A DNA stretch of 54,433 bases from contig CANQLX010000005.1 in NCBI GenBank assembly GCA_947624835.1, forward strand, positions 1-54,433. Reading direction: 5' to 3'. Every line of letters begins with the position of its first letter. Within the stretch, counting starts at the first letter, position 1. Positions 16,523 through 24,417 of this stretch are shown here, piece after piece. The DNA is from an uncultured Clostridia bacterium (lineage in GTDB: Bacteria > Bacillota > Clostridia > Oscillospirales > Acutalibacteraceae). The position numbers and the translations under genes are program-made. The notes beneath the pieces are model-generated. The model was given only the letters and a program-made list of their open reading frames with translations. It was not told where the DNA came from and made no database searches.

Positions 16523-17480
16523 AAATCTAATGGAAAAATATAGTGTGGGAGCACTTTTATATTCACCTGCACTAAATGATAATATTGCTCAGGCAGTCAT
16601 AAAAGAAAAATATAGCCGCCCGTATTCTTTAGCAATTTGCCTTGAAGATACAATAGCTGATGACAGTGTGGAGAAAGCGGAGGAACAGCTTTGTATTACA
16701 ATAAAACAGATATCCGATGAGTATAATATGAAAAAGTTTTATTTGCCGAAAATATTCATAAGGGTACGCAACAGTGAGCAGATGCTGAGATTGTATAATC
16801 GTCTTGATAAGTATTCGCATATTTTTAAAGGTTTTATTTTTCCTAAATATACACTGTCAAATGCGGACAACTATAATAATGCTATAAGAAAAATTAATGA
16901 CGTATCAAATAAAACAGTGTATATGATGCCTATTCTTGAAAGTAGTGACATTACGGATTATGACATACGCCATACGGTACTTGTAAAGCTTAAGCAAAAA
17001 ATTGACTCTGTCAGGGATTATGTGCTTAATATAAGGGTCGGGGGAAATGATTTTTCAAATCAGTTTTCAACACGAAGACATTGTGATGAAACAATATATG
17101 ACATTATTCCGATAGCACAAATTTTCGGAGATATACTGACAATTTTTTCAAGGGAATATGTAATATCGGGGGCAGTGTGGGAATATTTTTCAAGTGATAA
17201 TGACGAATGGAAGAAAGGTATGCAAAGGGAATTAAAGCTTGATAAATTAAACGGCTTTGTCGGAAAGACTGTCATACACCCGAAGCAGATTGATGTTGTC
17301 AATGAATCCTTAATGGTATCAGGAAAAGATTATGAGGATGCCAAGGATATATTGAATTGGGACAAGAGTGGATTGCAGGTGGGTAAAAGCTTCGGCGGAG
17401 AAAGAATGAATGAAATAAAGACCAATATAAACTGGGCATATAAAACAATAATTCTTTCTGATATATACGGAATTAAATGA
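16515..17480 (+). CDS. HpcH/HpaI aldolase / citrate-lyase-beta-like enzyme
   Basis: A 321-residue TIM-barrel C-C lyase or synthase of the CitE/HpcH type. Recognisable parts are GALLYSPALNDNIAQ at the start, AICLEDTIADDS with the acidic pair, FIRVRN, GFIFPKYT, YMMPILES holding a metal-ligand Glu, and NIRVGGNDFSN. The C-terminus has GKTVIHPKQIDVVNE, the usual CitE ending. Members of this branch occur in Ter biosynthetic operons, where they may add or remove an acyl unit on the metabolite. It overlaps the HAD gene by 8 bases and is directly followed by the PRTase gene. Substrate and cofactor are unknown. Confidence 0.85.
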   Translation: MIENLMEKYSVGALLYSPALNDNIAQAVIKEKYSRPYSLAICLEDTIADDSVEKAEEQLCITIKQISDEYNMKKFYLPKIFIRVRNSEQMLRLYNRLDKYSHIFKGFIFPKYTLSNADNYNNAIRKINDVSNKTVYMMPILESSDITDYDIRHTVLVKLKQKIDSVRDYVLNIRVGGNDFSNQFSTRRHCDETIYDIIPIAQIFGDILTIFSREYVISGAVWEYFSSDNDEWKKGMQRELKLDKLNGFVGKTVIHPKQIDVVNESLMVSGKDYEDAKDILNWDKSGLQVGKSFGGERMNEIKTNINWAYKTIILSDIYGIK

Positions 17481-17495
17481 TTGTGGGGGAAAAAA

Positions 17496-18623
17496 TTGCA
17501 ATTTTCAGTTGATGATTTAGTGAGATTGGCAAAACGTGAAAATAATTCGAAGCGTCCGTATCTGTATGTAAATCCGGTACAGGGAAAGCATATTCCGACT
17601 GACCCGAGAGATACTTTAGGGATGTGTAAGGCTCTTGCCGATATTATAAATAATGCATATAAAGACGACAGATTGTATGTTATAGGTTTTGCGGAAACTG
17701 CAACGGGAATAGCAGCAGGTATATGCTCTTTTATGGATAATGCAGTATATTATCAGAATACTACAAGGGAATACCGTGAGGGTGAGCAATATCTTTATTT
17801 TACAGAATCACACAGTCACGCAACCGATCAGATGTTGTGTTCATTCGGAATTGAGGAATGTATCGGAAATATCGACAGAATCGTTTTTATAGATGATGAG
17901 GTTACAACGGGAAGTACGATATGCAAACTGATTGATATAATTAAGAAAAGGTATAGGTCGGATAATGTTAAATACAGTATTGCATCTGTCCTCAACAGTA
18001 TGACAAGTGAGCGTATAAAAGAACTGAAAGAAAACGGAATAGAGTGTCTTTTCCTTTCGGGTATCCCTCATGAATATAAGAAGGACAGTATTATGAATAT
18101 TTCCTTTGACAAGGAAAGACATATAACCATAACGGCTGAGTCTGAGCCGAAGTACAGAAAAATGACATTTATCGGCAGGGGAAATCCAAGAATGATAACA
18201 AAATTCTCCGAATACAAAAAGAATATTATGGATTATGCAAATAGTGTAATAGGCTATATGGACTCTGATCATTTTGAAAACGTATTGGTACTGGGAACTG
18301 AGGAATTTATGTATCCGACCTTTTGTGTAGGTGAAATGCTTATCAGATCAGGTATTGCTGAAAATGTAAGAATACATTCAACAACAAGGAGTCCCATTGT
18401 TGCCTCGGATACAGCTGATTATCCCTTGTATTTACGTTATCAGCTCAAAAGTCTGTACGATGAAAGGAGAACGACATTTATATATAACCTTAAAAGGTAT
18501 GATAGGGTTATTATACTTACCGATACACAAGAGTATAACCGTGGATTGTGGGAGCTTTGTAGGGCACTTGAAAGTGTGGGTAATAATAATATTACGGTTG
18601 CAGGATTTGTATATAAAAGCTGA
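17496..18623 (+). CDS. Phosphoribosyltransferase with TRSP domain
   Basis: About 375 residues with two parts. Residues 10-210 are a type I PRTase fold with the PRPP loop IDDEVTTGST at about 132-141. Residues 225-375 form the TRSP domain (PF12500), recognisable from TTRSP at about 296-300. This fusion is characteristic of Ter-associated operons and is thought to attach or exchange a base on PRPP. TTG 17496 is chosen because GGGGGA lies 6 bases upstream; the frame itself opens at 17481, right after the lyase stop codon. The next PRTase-like gene follows after 15 bases. Confidence 0.85.
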   Translation: MQFSVDDLVRLAKRENNSKRPYLYVNPVQGKHIPTDPRDTLGMCKALADIINNAYKDDRLYVIGFAETATGIAAGICSFMDNAVYYQNTTREYREGEQYLYFTESHSHATDQMLCSFGIEECIGNIDRIVFIDDEVTTGSTICKLIDIIKKRYRSDNVKYSIASVLNSMTSERIKELKENGIECLFLSGIPHEYKKDSIMNISFDKERHITITAESEPKYRKMTFIGRGNPRMITKFSEYKKNIMDYANSVIGYMDSDHFENVLVLGTEEFMYPTFCVGEMLIRSGIAENVRIHSTTRSPIVASDTADYPLYLRYQLKSLYDERRTTFIYNLKRYDRVIILTDTQEYNRGLWELCRALESVGNNNITVAGFVYKS

Positions 18624-18638
18624 TTGAAGGTGTGATTT

Positions 18639-19688
18639 ATGGAAAGCAGTTTTTTAGGGGATGATGTAATTCTTCTGTTAAAGGATATTACAGGCTTGGT
18701 TGAGCCTTTGCCTACAAAGGAGAGAGAAAAAAGAATACAAGGAGGAACGCATTATTCGGAAATGCTGCCGCTTGAATACCGACCGACAGATGATTATATC
18801 AGAATATATGAGAGAGCATTGAAGGTTTTCGGACAAGATACCGCTGATGCAACAGCAATAGTATCGGATAAGATAGTTCGGCAGAAGGGGAAGGGTGTAG
18901 TTATTGTTTCTCTTGCAAGAGCCGGCACACCTATAGGTATCCTAATAAGACGTTATATCAGGAAAAAATATGGTTATGAATGTCCTCATTATTCTGTGTC
19001 GATAATCAGGGACAGAGGTATTGACAGAAATGCCATTAATTATATTCTTCAAAGACACAGTGCCGACAGTTTGCAATTTGTGGACGGTTGGACGGGCAAG
19101 GGTGTTATCTATAGAGAGCTTAGAAAGGAGATAGCAAGCTTTGACAGAGTTTCCGATAACCTTGCTGTTCTTGCGGATCCGGCATATCTGACGGATTTAT
19201 GCGGAACACATAAGGATATAATGATTCCAAGCTCATGCCTGAACTGTACAGTATGCGGACTCATAAGCAGGACTTTTCTAAGAAAGGATATTATAGGAGA
19301 TAAGGATTTTCATGGTGCGGCATTTTATAAGGAATTATTGCCTGAGGACAGAACCTATGAGTTTATTGACTGTATTACAGATAAATTTCGTTTTGATTTG
19401 CAGTACGAAGCGGATTGCATGGGAGAGGTCGGAATGAAAGATGTGAAAATAATTTCGGATATGTATGGTATTGATAATATTAATTTTATAAAACCGGGAA
19501 TAGGGGAAACCACAAGAGTATTGCTCAGACGTGTCCCGTGGAAAATTATAATTGACGAAAAATACCGCACAAGTCCGGAGCTTGAGCATATCAGGCAGCT
19601 TGCGAGGGAAAAAAATGTTGAGGTAGAATATAGTGCATTGAATAACTATAAATGCTGCGGTATTATAAAACAACTGTCTGACGTATAG
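18639..19688 (+). CDS. StiP-family PRTase-like protein with PELOTA RNA-binding domain
   Basis: A 349-residue protein. Residues 30-250 match the StiP/PRTase_1 family (PF11202): THYSEMLPLEYRPTDDYI, VIVSLARAGTPIGILI and VDGWTGKGVI, with a Cys cluster PSSCLNCTVCGLISRT. Databases call the family a cysteine protease, but the fold assignment in comparative genomics is a PRTase, so the activity is open. Residues 265-345 resemble the PELOTA/L7Ae-like RNA-binding domain (FIKPGIGETTRVLLRRVPWK), suggesting the product or target involves RNA. ATG 18639 has a GAAGGTG site. It is the last gene of the cluster and a strong terminator follows. Confidence 0.85.
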   Translation: MESSFLGDDVILLLKDITGLVEPLPTKEREKRIQGGTHYSEMLPLEYRPTDDYIRIYERALKVFGQDTADATAIVSDKIVRQKGKGVVIVSLARAGTPIGILIRRYIRKKYGYECPHYSVSIIRDRGIDRNAINYILQRHSADSLQFVDGWTGKGVIYRELRKEIASFDRVSDNLAVLADPAYLTDLCGTHKDIMIPSSCLNCTVCGLISRTFLRKDIIGDKDFHGAAFYKELLPEDRTYEFIDCITDKFRFDLQYEADCMGEVGMKDVKIISDMYGIDNINFIKPGIGETTRVLLRRVPWKIIIDEKYRTSPELEHIRQLAREKNVEVEYSALNNYKCCGIIKQLSDV

Positions 19689-19734
19689 TTTTTTTGAAAA
19701 GATATAACATAATAGTTGTATATATAAATAATGA

Positions 19735-19772
19735 GCTGTCATACCCGTTGAAGGAGTATGGCAGCCCTTTTT
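19735..19772 (+). terminator. Terminator of the Ter cluster
   Basis: GCTGTCATAC (19735-19744) pairs with GTATGGCAGC (19756-19765), followed by CCTTTTT to 19772. It separates the cluster from the convergent cysteine desulfurase gene. Confidence 0.8.
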
Positions 19773-19786
19773 AAATAATGATTCTG

Positions 19787-20917
19787 TCAGAGTGATTTTG
19801 ACAGGATATAAATAAGCCTGTCAATTTCATTTGGCTTTGTAAATGCGGAGGGGGATATCCTCACTGCACCACAGTCAAGTGTACCCATGGCCTCATGTGC
19901 ACACGGCGCACAGTGAAGCCCGGCACGTACAGCTATATTATTTTTGTTAAGAATTGCGGCTACCTCCTCGCTGTCATATCCGTCCACATTGAATGACAGG
20001 ACAGGTACAAAATATCTGTCATCAGGCATCGGAGTGTACAGCTTGATTTTAGGCATTTTCTCCAGTTTTCCGTACAGATACCTTATCAATCTAAATTCAT
20101 GTTCCGCAATTTTCTCTATTTTGCGTGAACCGACAAATTCTATTCCGCTTTTCAGTCCCATAATACCGGGGAAATTTGGTGTCCCGCTTTCAAAACGGTC
20201 GGGGAGATCCTCAGGCTGCTCAAGAGAGTAAGAATTGCTTCCTGTTCCGCCCTCGATGATGGTCTGCATAGTATTATTTCCCGATAAAATCATAAGACCT
20301 GTACCCATAGGGCCATAAAGTCCCTTGTGACCCGCCGTACACAATACATCATAGCCCTCGTGCATATCTATCGGTATTACACCGGCACTTTGTGCTGCAT
20401 CGACAATAAATAATAAGCCATATGCATGAGCCAATGCACATAACCGCTCAATCGGGAGTCGTATTCCCCATACATTTGATGCCTGCGTGCATATAATTAG
20501 TTTGGTCTTTGCATTGATTGCATGACGGAAGCTGTCTGTTGTTTTATCGTCATCACCGATAAAAACGTCGGCCTTTGTATAGCTTATACCTTTGCTCTTA
20601 AGTCGTTCAAGCGGACGCATTACAGCATTATGCTCCATTGAGGAAACAACAACGTGATCTCCGCTTTGAAGCAGTCCTTTTATCGCCATATTAATCGAGG
20701 TTGTGCAGTTTAGAGTAAAAATGACATTTTCCTCATTTTCCACTCCGAAAAAATGAGCCGCTGTCCGACGTGCGGAATATATTTTTTCCGCAGCGGCAAG
20801 CGACATATTATGACCGCTCCTGCCCGGATTTGCCGATATTCTCATTGCAGACACAGTTGCTGCTGATACTGTTTGCGGCTTCGGGTAGGTGGTGGCAGAA
20901 TTATCTAAATATATCAT
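19787..20917 (-). CDS. Cysteine desulfurase-family class V aminotransferase
   Basis: A 376-residue PLP enzyme of the NifS/SufS superfamily, closest by eye to the TIGR01977 (EF2568-type) branch. The opening MIYLDNSATTYPKP, PLP Lys in CTAGHKGLYGP, and active-site Cys in RAGLHCAPCAHEAMGT are all present, so it should remove sulfur or selenium from cysteine or selenocysteine. The loop has a second Cys (CAPC), which is unusual next to the typical CAPLAH. ATG 20917 overlaps the stop of the DUF3343 gene upstream, so the two are coupled and DUF3343 is a candidate acceptor. It is not next to isc or suf genes and may serve selenium or a specialised sulfur pathway. Confidence 0.9.
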   Translation of the reverse strand: MIYLDNSATTYPKPQTVSAATVSAMRISANPGRSGHNMSLAAAEKIYSARRTAAHFFGVENEENVIFTLNCTTSINMAIKGLLQSGDHVVVSSMEHNAVMRPLERLKSKGISYTKADVFIGDDDKTTDSFRHAINAKTKLIICTQASNVWGIRLPIERLCALAHAYGLLFIVDAAQSAGVIPIDMHEGYDVLCTAGHKGLYGPMGTGLMILSGNNTMQTIIEGGTGSNSYSLEQPEDLPDRFESGTPNFPGIMGLKSGIEFVGSRKIEKIAEHEFRLIRYLYGKLEKMPKIKLYTPMPDDRYFVPVLSFNVDGYDSEEVAAILNKNNIAVRAGLHCAPCAHEAMGTLDCGAVRISPSAFTKPNEIDRLIYILSKSL

Positions 20918-21147
20918 TTTTCACCGAGCCTTTCTGTACGCCCGATAACTCTGATACCGTGCTTTATAAGAATTTTTTCTGCTTCGTCTGCTTTATCCTG
21001 AGCTACCACTATGCTGTAGCTACAGCTTTTTTCATTGGCACGCCTTGCCGTTCTTTCAATTTCCGATTTTATTCCGAACGACCTCAGTATTTTTTGTCCC
21101 CTGAGAGCATAGGTAACAGACGACACCATAATAGCAGGTATGCCCAA
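20914..21147 (-). CDS. DUF3343 putative sulfur/selenium carrier-like protein
   Basis: A protein of about 77 residues matching DUF3343 (PF11823): a short ferredoxin-like fold with VSSVTYALRGQKILRSFGIK and SCSYSIVVAQDKADEAEKIL. The Cys in SCSYSI is at the position expected to carry sulfur or selenium. The frame extends to GTG 21156, but that codon is part of the GAGGTG ribosome-binding site, so TTG 21147 is the better start. Its end overlaps the cysteine desulfurase start by 4 bases. Family members often pair with this type of desulfurase. The chemistry has not been shown for this pair. Confidence 0.8.
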   Translation of the reverse strand: MGIPAIMVSSVTYALRGQKILRSFGIKSEIERTARRANEKSCSYSIVVAQDKADEAEKILIKHGIRVIGRTERLGEK

Positions 21148-21226
21148 TTTGATCACCTCTCTCTTTTTATTAATATTTTATGCAAACATAGAAAATAAGT
21201 TCATTATCCTGTTTTTTACAATACTA

Positions 21227-21255
21227 TTGACAAAGGTTTGAATTATATTTAAAAT
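21227..21255 (+). promoter_or_regulatory. Sigma-A-type promoter, TTGACA-17-TAAAAT
   Basis: TTGACA (21227-21232) and TAAAAT (21250-21255) with a 17-base spacer lie 33 bases before the start of the zinc-ribbon membrane protein gene. Confidence 0.7.
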
Positions 21256-21287
21256 AAAATCAGGTCTGACTTTCAGGGGGTGAATGA

Positions 21288-22472
21288 ATGTCGAAAATTA
21301 ATTGTCCCGAATGTGGATTTCTTATTTCCGATAATATAAATAAATGCCCGAAATGTAAATTTCCTCTCGGAAAATTTACAAATCCCCAATATATCCCGGA
21401 TGACAATAACTATGATTTCATTACAAATGCATTTGTGAATTTGGATTCAGGGGTTACTTATTCTCAGATAAGAAAAAAAATACTGAACAGAAAAATGCTT
21501 AAATACGGTGGAGTATGTCTTACTGCTTTCGTGATTGTGATTGCTGCTATTATATTTATTATTAATTTTAATGCGGGCACGGGCGGAGAGGTTAATATAC
21601 AGGAATTGAGTGCCGGAAGGCTTATGAAGCTGAACGGAGAATATGTTGTGAATTTTACTTCTAATGAAACACGTCCGTTTGTTACAGTTGTAAAAGATTT
21701 AAAATATGGGATATATGACTATGTATATATGAATGAGGGTAACGGAAGTCTGATTTTTAACATTATTGATGATGAAACGGAAAATAATGCAGACGAGGAT
21801 TTCGAGGTGGCAGGATATTTTACGGGATATCCGATAACTAATGATAATATAGATAATATCAGCAATAAGACTGCCTATTATAATTATATAGAAAGTGCAG
21901 GAACCGCTTGTAAAATTGATTATGAGATAACACTCAAGAATAAACTGACCGGGATTCTGTTTTATGATATATCCTGCGATGTTGAACATAAAGAAAAATT
22001 GAACAGAAACATGGTTGTGATTGACGGAGTCGGAAGAGAAAGCTGTATATTGGATGGGCTGCCATATAGGACAAGCGATATCAAAGCGGAATTTGAGCCT
22101 CTTTATTTTGTACCCGCCACCGAGCTTGAAGAAAGTGACTATTCTGTTTCCCGCCCCTTTGAAACAAGTTTTTCCGAATTTTATGATTATGAAAATGAAT
22201 ACCTTGGATATTACATATATGGGGATATAAATGTTCCTGACAGGAACAGGGGGCTGATACTTTATGACTATTCACTTAAAAATCATGATGCTTCAGAATA
22301 TATGACCGAAAAGAACGGATTAGCAAATGTAGAAAACGAATCGTGTTCCGTTATGATAAATGACTCTGTTATTACTTATGGTAATTCGGAGCTTTATGAT
22401 TATTCTGTCAATATACGTGCATATATTAATTGGAATGATGCACCGACAAAAAAAGATAAAAAGGAAAACTGA
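21288..22472 (+). CDS. Zinc-ribbon protein with one membrane helix, extracytoplasmic domain unknown
   Basis: A 394-residue protein. Residues 5-23 form a zinc ribbon (CPECGFLISDNINKCPKC), residues 65-88 are a membrane helix (VCLTAFVIVIAAIIFIINF), and the remaining 300 residues should face outward as a Tyr/Asn/Asp-rich beta domain without a recognised family. The cytoplasmic ribbon plus a single helix is a common layout in this group of bacteria. ATG 21288 has a CAGGGGGTG site and its own promoter. A promoter before the next gene makes this a probable monocistronic unit. The function is unknown. Confidence 0.7.
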   Translation: MSKINCPECGFLISDNINKCPKCKFPLGKFTNPQYIPDDNNYDFITNAFVNLDSGVTYSQIRKKILNRKMLKYGGVCLTAFVIVIAAIIFIINFNAGTGGEVNIQELSAGRLMKLNGEYVVNFTSNETRPFVTVVKDLKYGIYDYVYMNEGNGSLIFNIIDDETENNADEDFEVAGYFTGYPITNDNIDNISNKTAYYNYIESAGTACKIDYEITLKNKLTGILFYDISCDVEHKEKLNRNMVVIDGVGRESCILDGLPYRTSDIKAEFEPLYFVPATELEESDYSVSRPFETSFSEFYDYENEYLGYYIYGDINVPDRNRGLILYDYSLKNHDASEYMTEKNGLANVENESCSVMINDSVITYGNSELYDYSVNIRAYINWNDAPTKKDKKEN

Positions 22473-22513
22473 ACATATAAGAGTTCGATACATCCGGTTT
22501 GAAGTAAAAATCG

Positions 22514-22542
22514 TTGCATTTTATGTATGTGGGTGGTATAAT
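22514..22542 (+). promoter_or_regulatory. Promoter of the DUF3592/transglutaminase operon, TTGCAT-17-TATAAT
   Basis: TTGCAT (22514-22519) and TATAAT (22537-22542) with 17 bases between; TGG directly before the -10 gives an extended -10. The first gene starts at 22603. Confidence 0.7.
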
Positions 22543-22602
22543 CTAAGTGAATAGCATACTTATGAAATACCGTGATATAAATAAACAGCGGAGGTGTGTT
22601 AG

Positions 22603-23553
22603 GTGAAACGGTATGATAACACAGATAAGCCGAAAAGAAAATTCAATATACCCCCGATAGCTTTTGTTATATTCTCAGGAGTGGTAATTATAGGATGCAT
22701 AATAGGTATTTGTTCGGTTTATTCGATGTATTACGAGGACGAAAGCTTTAAGAGCGCTGCCGGTACTGCCGATGCGGTTTGTACCGACAAAACGGTTTTT
22801 GTTGACGGTAATAATTATGCTTTAATACATCATTATGTTATGGTTGTCCAATTCTATACCGAGGATGATGAAAACGGTGAATTATATCAGGTGACGCTTG
22901 ACGAGAGCAACGTTTATTTTGAAAATATTGAAGTAGGGGATACAATACAATTATATTATGATAAGGAGGAACCTACGATATGTCATCCTACAATACTCTA
23001 TGGTGACCCGACACCATATTATATTATCTTTGGAATAGTTATTCTTGCTGCATTCATTCTTGCTGTTATTAATCTTAATACACTTATTCGTAATATAAAT
23101 GGGTATACGCCCAAATATACAAAGCCGGAGGGTATCGGATATATGGGTGACGGCTCGGCAACGGGAGGTCCGGGGGACAGCAGTATTGACTATAATTCGG
23201 CGAATGCTTTTAATGATAAGCTTATGGACAGCTATGTTGATCCTTTTGCTACCTATTCGGGGTATGGTGATGGGGAAGCGGAAAGCTTCGAGACTGAGCA
23301 GGGGGGATATTATGATCCTAATCTGAAATATGATAATAATGAAGATCTTAGCACAGAGTCAAATATTCCGCATGATGTTGATATTAATAACCCTTTTCCT
23401 ACGAATATAAATACGGATCCGAATAATTCTTATAATGTTGGAAGTTACATACATGATGAAAAAACAAAGGAAGCTGATATAAATGATCTGTTCGCAATTT
23501 ACGGAGACAGCTCTTTCGGTGCTGCTGCTTCGGATGGAAACAGGGAATATTAA
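22603..23553 (+). CDS. DUF3592-like membrane protein with an acidic tail
   Basis: A 316-residue protein. Two membrane helices (about 17-41 and 143-165) flank an extracytoplasmic DUF3592-like beta domain with the typical VGDTIQLYYDKEEPTI motif. The cytoplasmic C-terminal 150 residues are Asp/Asn/Ser-rich and probably disordered, with recurrent DPFATY, NNPFPTNI and NDLFAIYG segments. The start is GTG 22603 with a GGAGGTG site. It heads a four-gene operon whose next product has DDPF-containing repeats, so the short DPF/NPF-like elements in both tails may bind a common partner. The role of DUF3592 is unknown. Confidence 0.65.
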   Translation: MKRYDNTDKPKRKFNIPPIAFVIFSGVVIIGCIIGICSVYSMYYEDESFKSAAGTADAVCTDKTVFVDGNNYALIHHYVMVVQFYTEDDENGELYQVTLDESNVYFENIEVGDTIQLYYDKEEPTICHPTILYGDPTPYYIIFGIVILAAFILAVINLNTLIRNINGYTPKYTKPEGIGYMGDGSATGGPGDSSIDYNSANAFNDKLMDSYVDPFATYSGYGDGEAESFETEQGGYYDPNLKYDNNEDLSTESNIPHDVDINNPFPTNINTDPNNSYNVGSYIHDEKTKEADINDLFAIYGDSSFGAAASDGNREY

Positions 23554-23588
23554 TATAATTATCGGCAGACTGAAAGGAGTAGTTTAAT

Positions 23589-24386
23589 ATGCCTGAAGCA
23601 AAGAAAAATATATCGGAAGAATTTAATGGGGAAACTCTGGATACAGTGGATGTCGGGTCTGTTGATGTTTCGGAACAAATGACCTTTGTAAATGAAATAT
23701 ATGATACTTACCCGGTAAGTACAGCCGGTACTCCGTCATTTTCAAAGCCCTTTGGTTCAGCTAAAGTCAATACAAATGAGGGGACAGTAAATGCCGGAGA
23801 AACAGAAGATTTAAAAGGTGAATATGCCGACATAATTGAAGATAATACTCAGGAACAATCTTTGCCTGAAGAAACTGAACAAGAGGTAAGAGAGCCGGAA
23901 AGAACCATAGAAGAAATAGCTGAAATGATAAAGAGCGGTAATGATGATCCGTTTAACATGAAGGCGGAGGATTATGAGAGTGACCATGCTCTTGAAGCAC
24001 TTGTCAAAATGGGAAATGATGACCCATTTAACATGAAGGCGGAGGATTATGAGAGCGACCATGCTCTTGAAGCACTTGTCAAAATGGGAAATGATGACCC
24101 GTTTAACATGAGAGCAGAGGATTATGAAAGTGACCACGATCTTGAGGCGCTTGTTAAGATGGGCAATGATGATCCATTTGATATGAAGGCAGAGGATTAT
24201 GAAAGTGACCACGCTCTTGAGATGTTGGTAAGGAAGGGATCTGATGATCCGTTTAATTCGGGCGCTGAGGAGTATGAAATTGATCCGCAGCTTGCGGCAC
24301 TGATAAGAAACGGTTCGGAAAACAGTCCGCTTGGTCAGCTTGAAGAACTGCCGAAAGAGGAAGAAAATTATGAGGATGAGGAGTAA
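23589..24386 (+). CDS. Acidic protein with 25-residue tandem repeats
   Basis: A 265-residue, strongly acidic protein with no signal peptide or membrane helix. Residues 1-116 are low-complexity. Residues 117-241 are five 25-residue units beginning GNDDPFNMKAEDYESDHALE and ending ALVKM; the first four are near-identical and the fifth has diverged. The end is Glu-rich. I do not recognise a family. ATG 23589 has an AAAGGAG site and lies 36 bases after the DUF3592 gene. The regular unit with DDPF and EALVKM faces suggests short helical binding modules, possibly for the neighbouring membrane proteins; that is inference. Confidence 0.75.
   Translation: MPEAKKNISEEFNGETLDTVDVGSVDVSEQMTFVNEIYDTYPVSTAGTPSFSKPFGSAKVNTNEGTVNAGETEDLKGEYADIIEDNTQEQSLPEETEQEVREPERTIEEIAEMIKSGNDDPFNMKAEDYESDHALEALVKMGNDDPFNMKAEDYESDHALEALVKMGNDDPFNMRAEDYESDHDLEALVKMGNDDPFDMKAEDYESDHALEMLVRKGSDDPFNSGAEEYEIDPQLAALIRNGSENSPLGQLEELPKEEENYEDEE
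23937..24311 (+). repeat. 75-bp coding tandem repeat, five units
   Basis: Units start at 23937, 24012, 24087, 24162 and 24237. Units 1 and 2 differ at only a few bases, while unit 5 keeps only the DDPFN and AEEYE positions. The gradient indicates recent expansion at the 5' side, and copy number may vary between strains. Confidence 0.9.
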
Positions 24387-24417
24387 GTAATGACTTTTTC
24401 CCTTAAGGTGGTGTATT

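Noticed and set aside
23937..24311. Regular 75-bp repeats resembling an array
   Set aside because: The units are contiguous, in frame, and encode a protein; there are no spacers, so it is not a CRISPR array.
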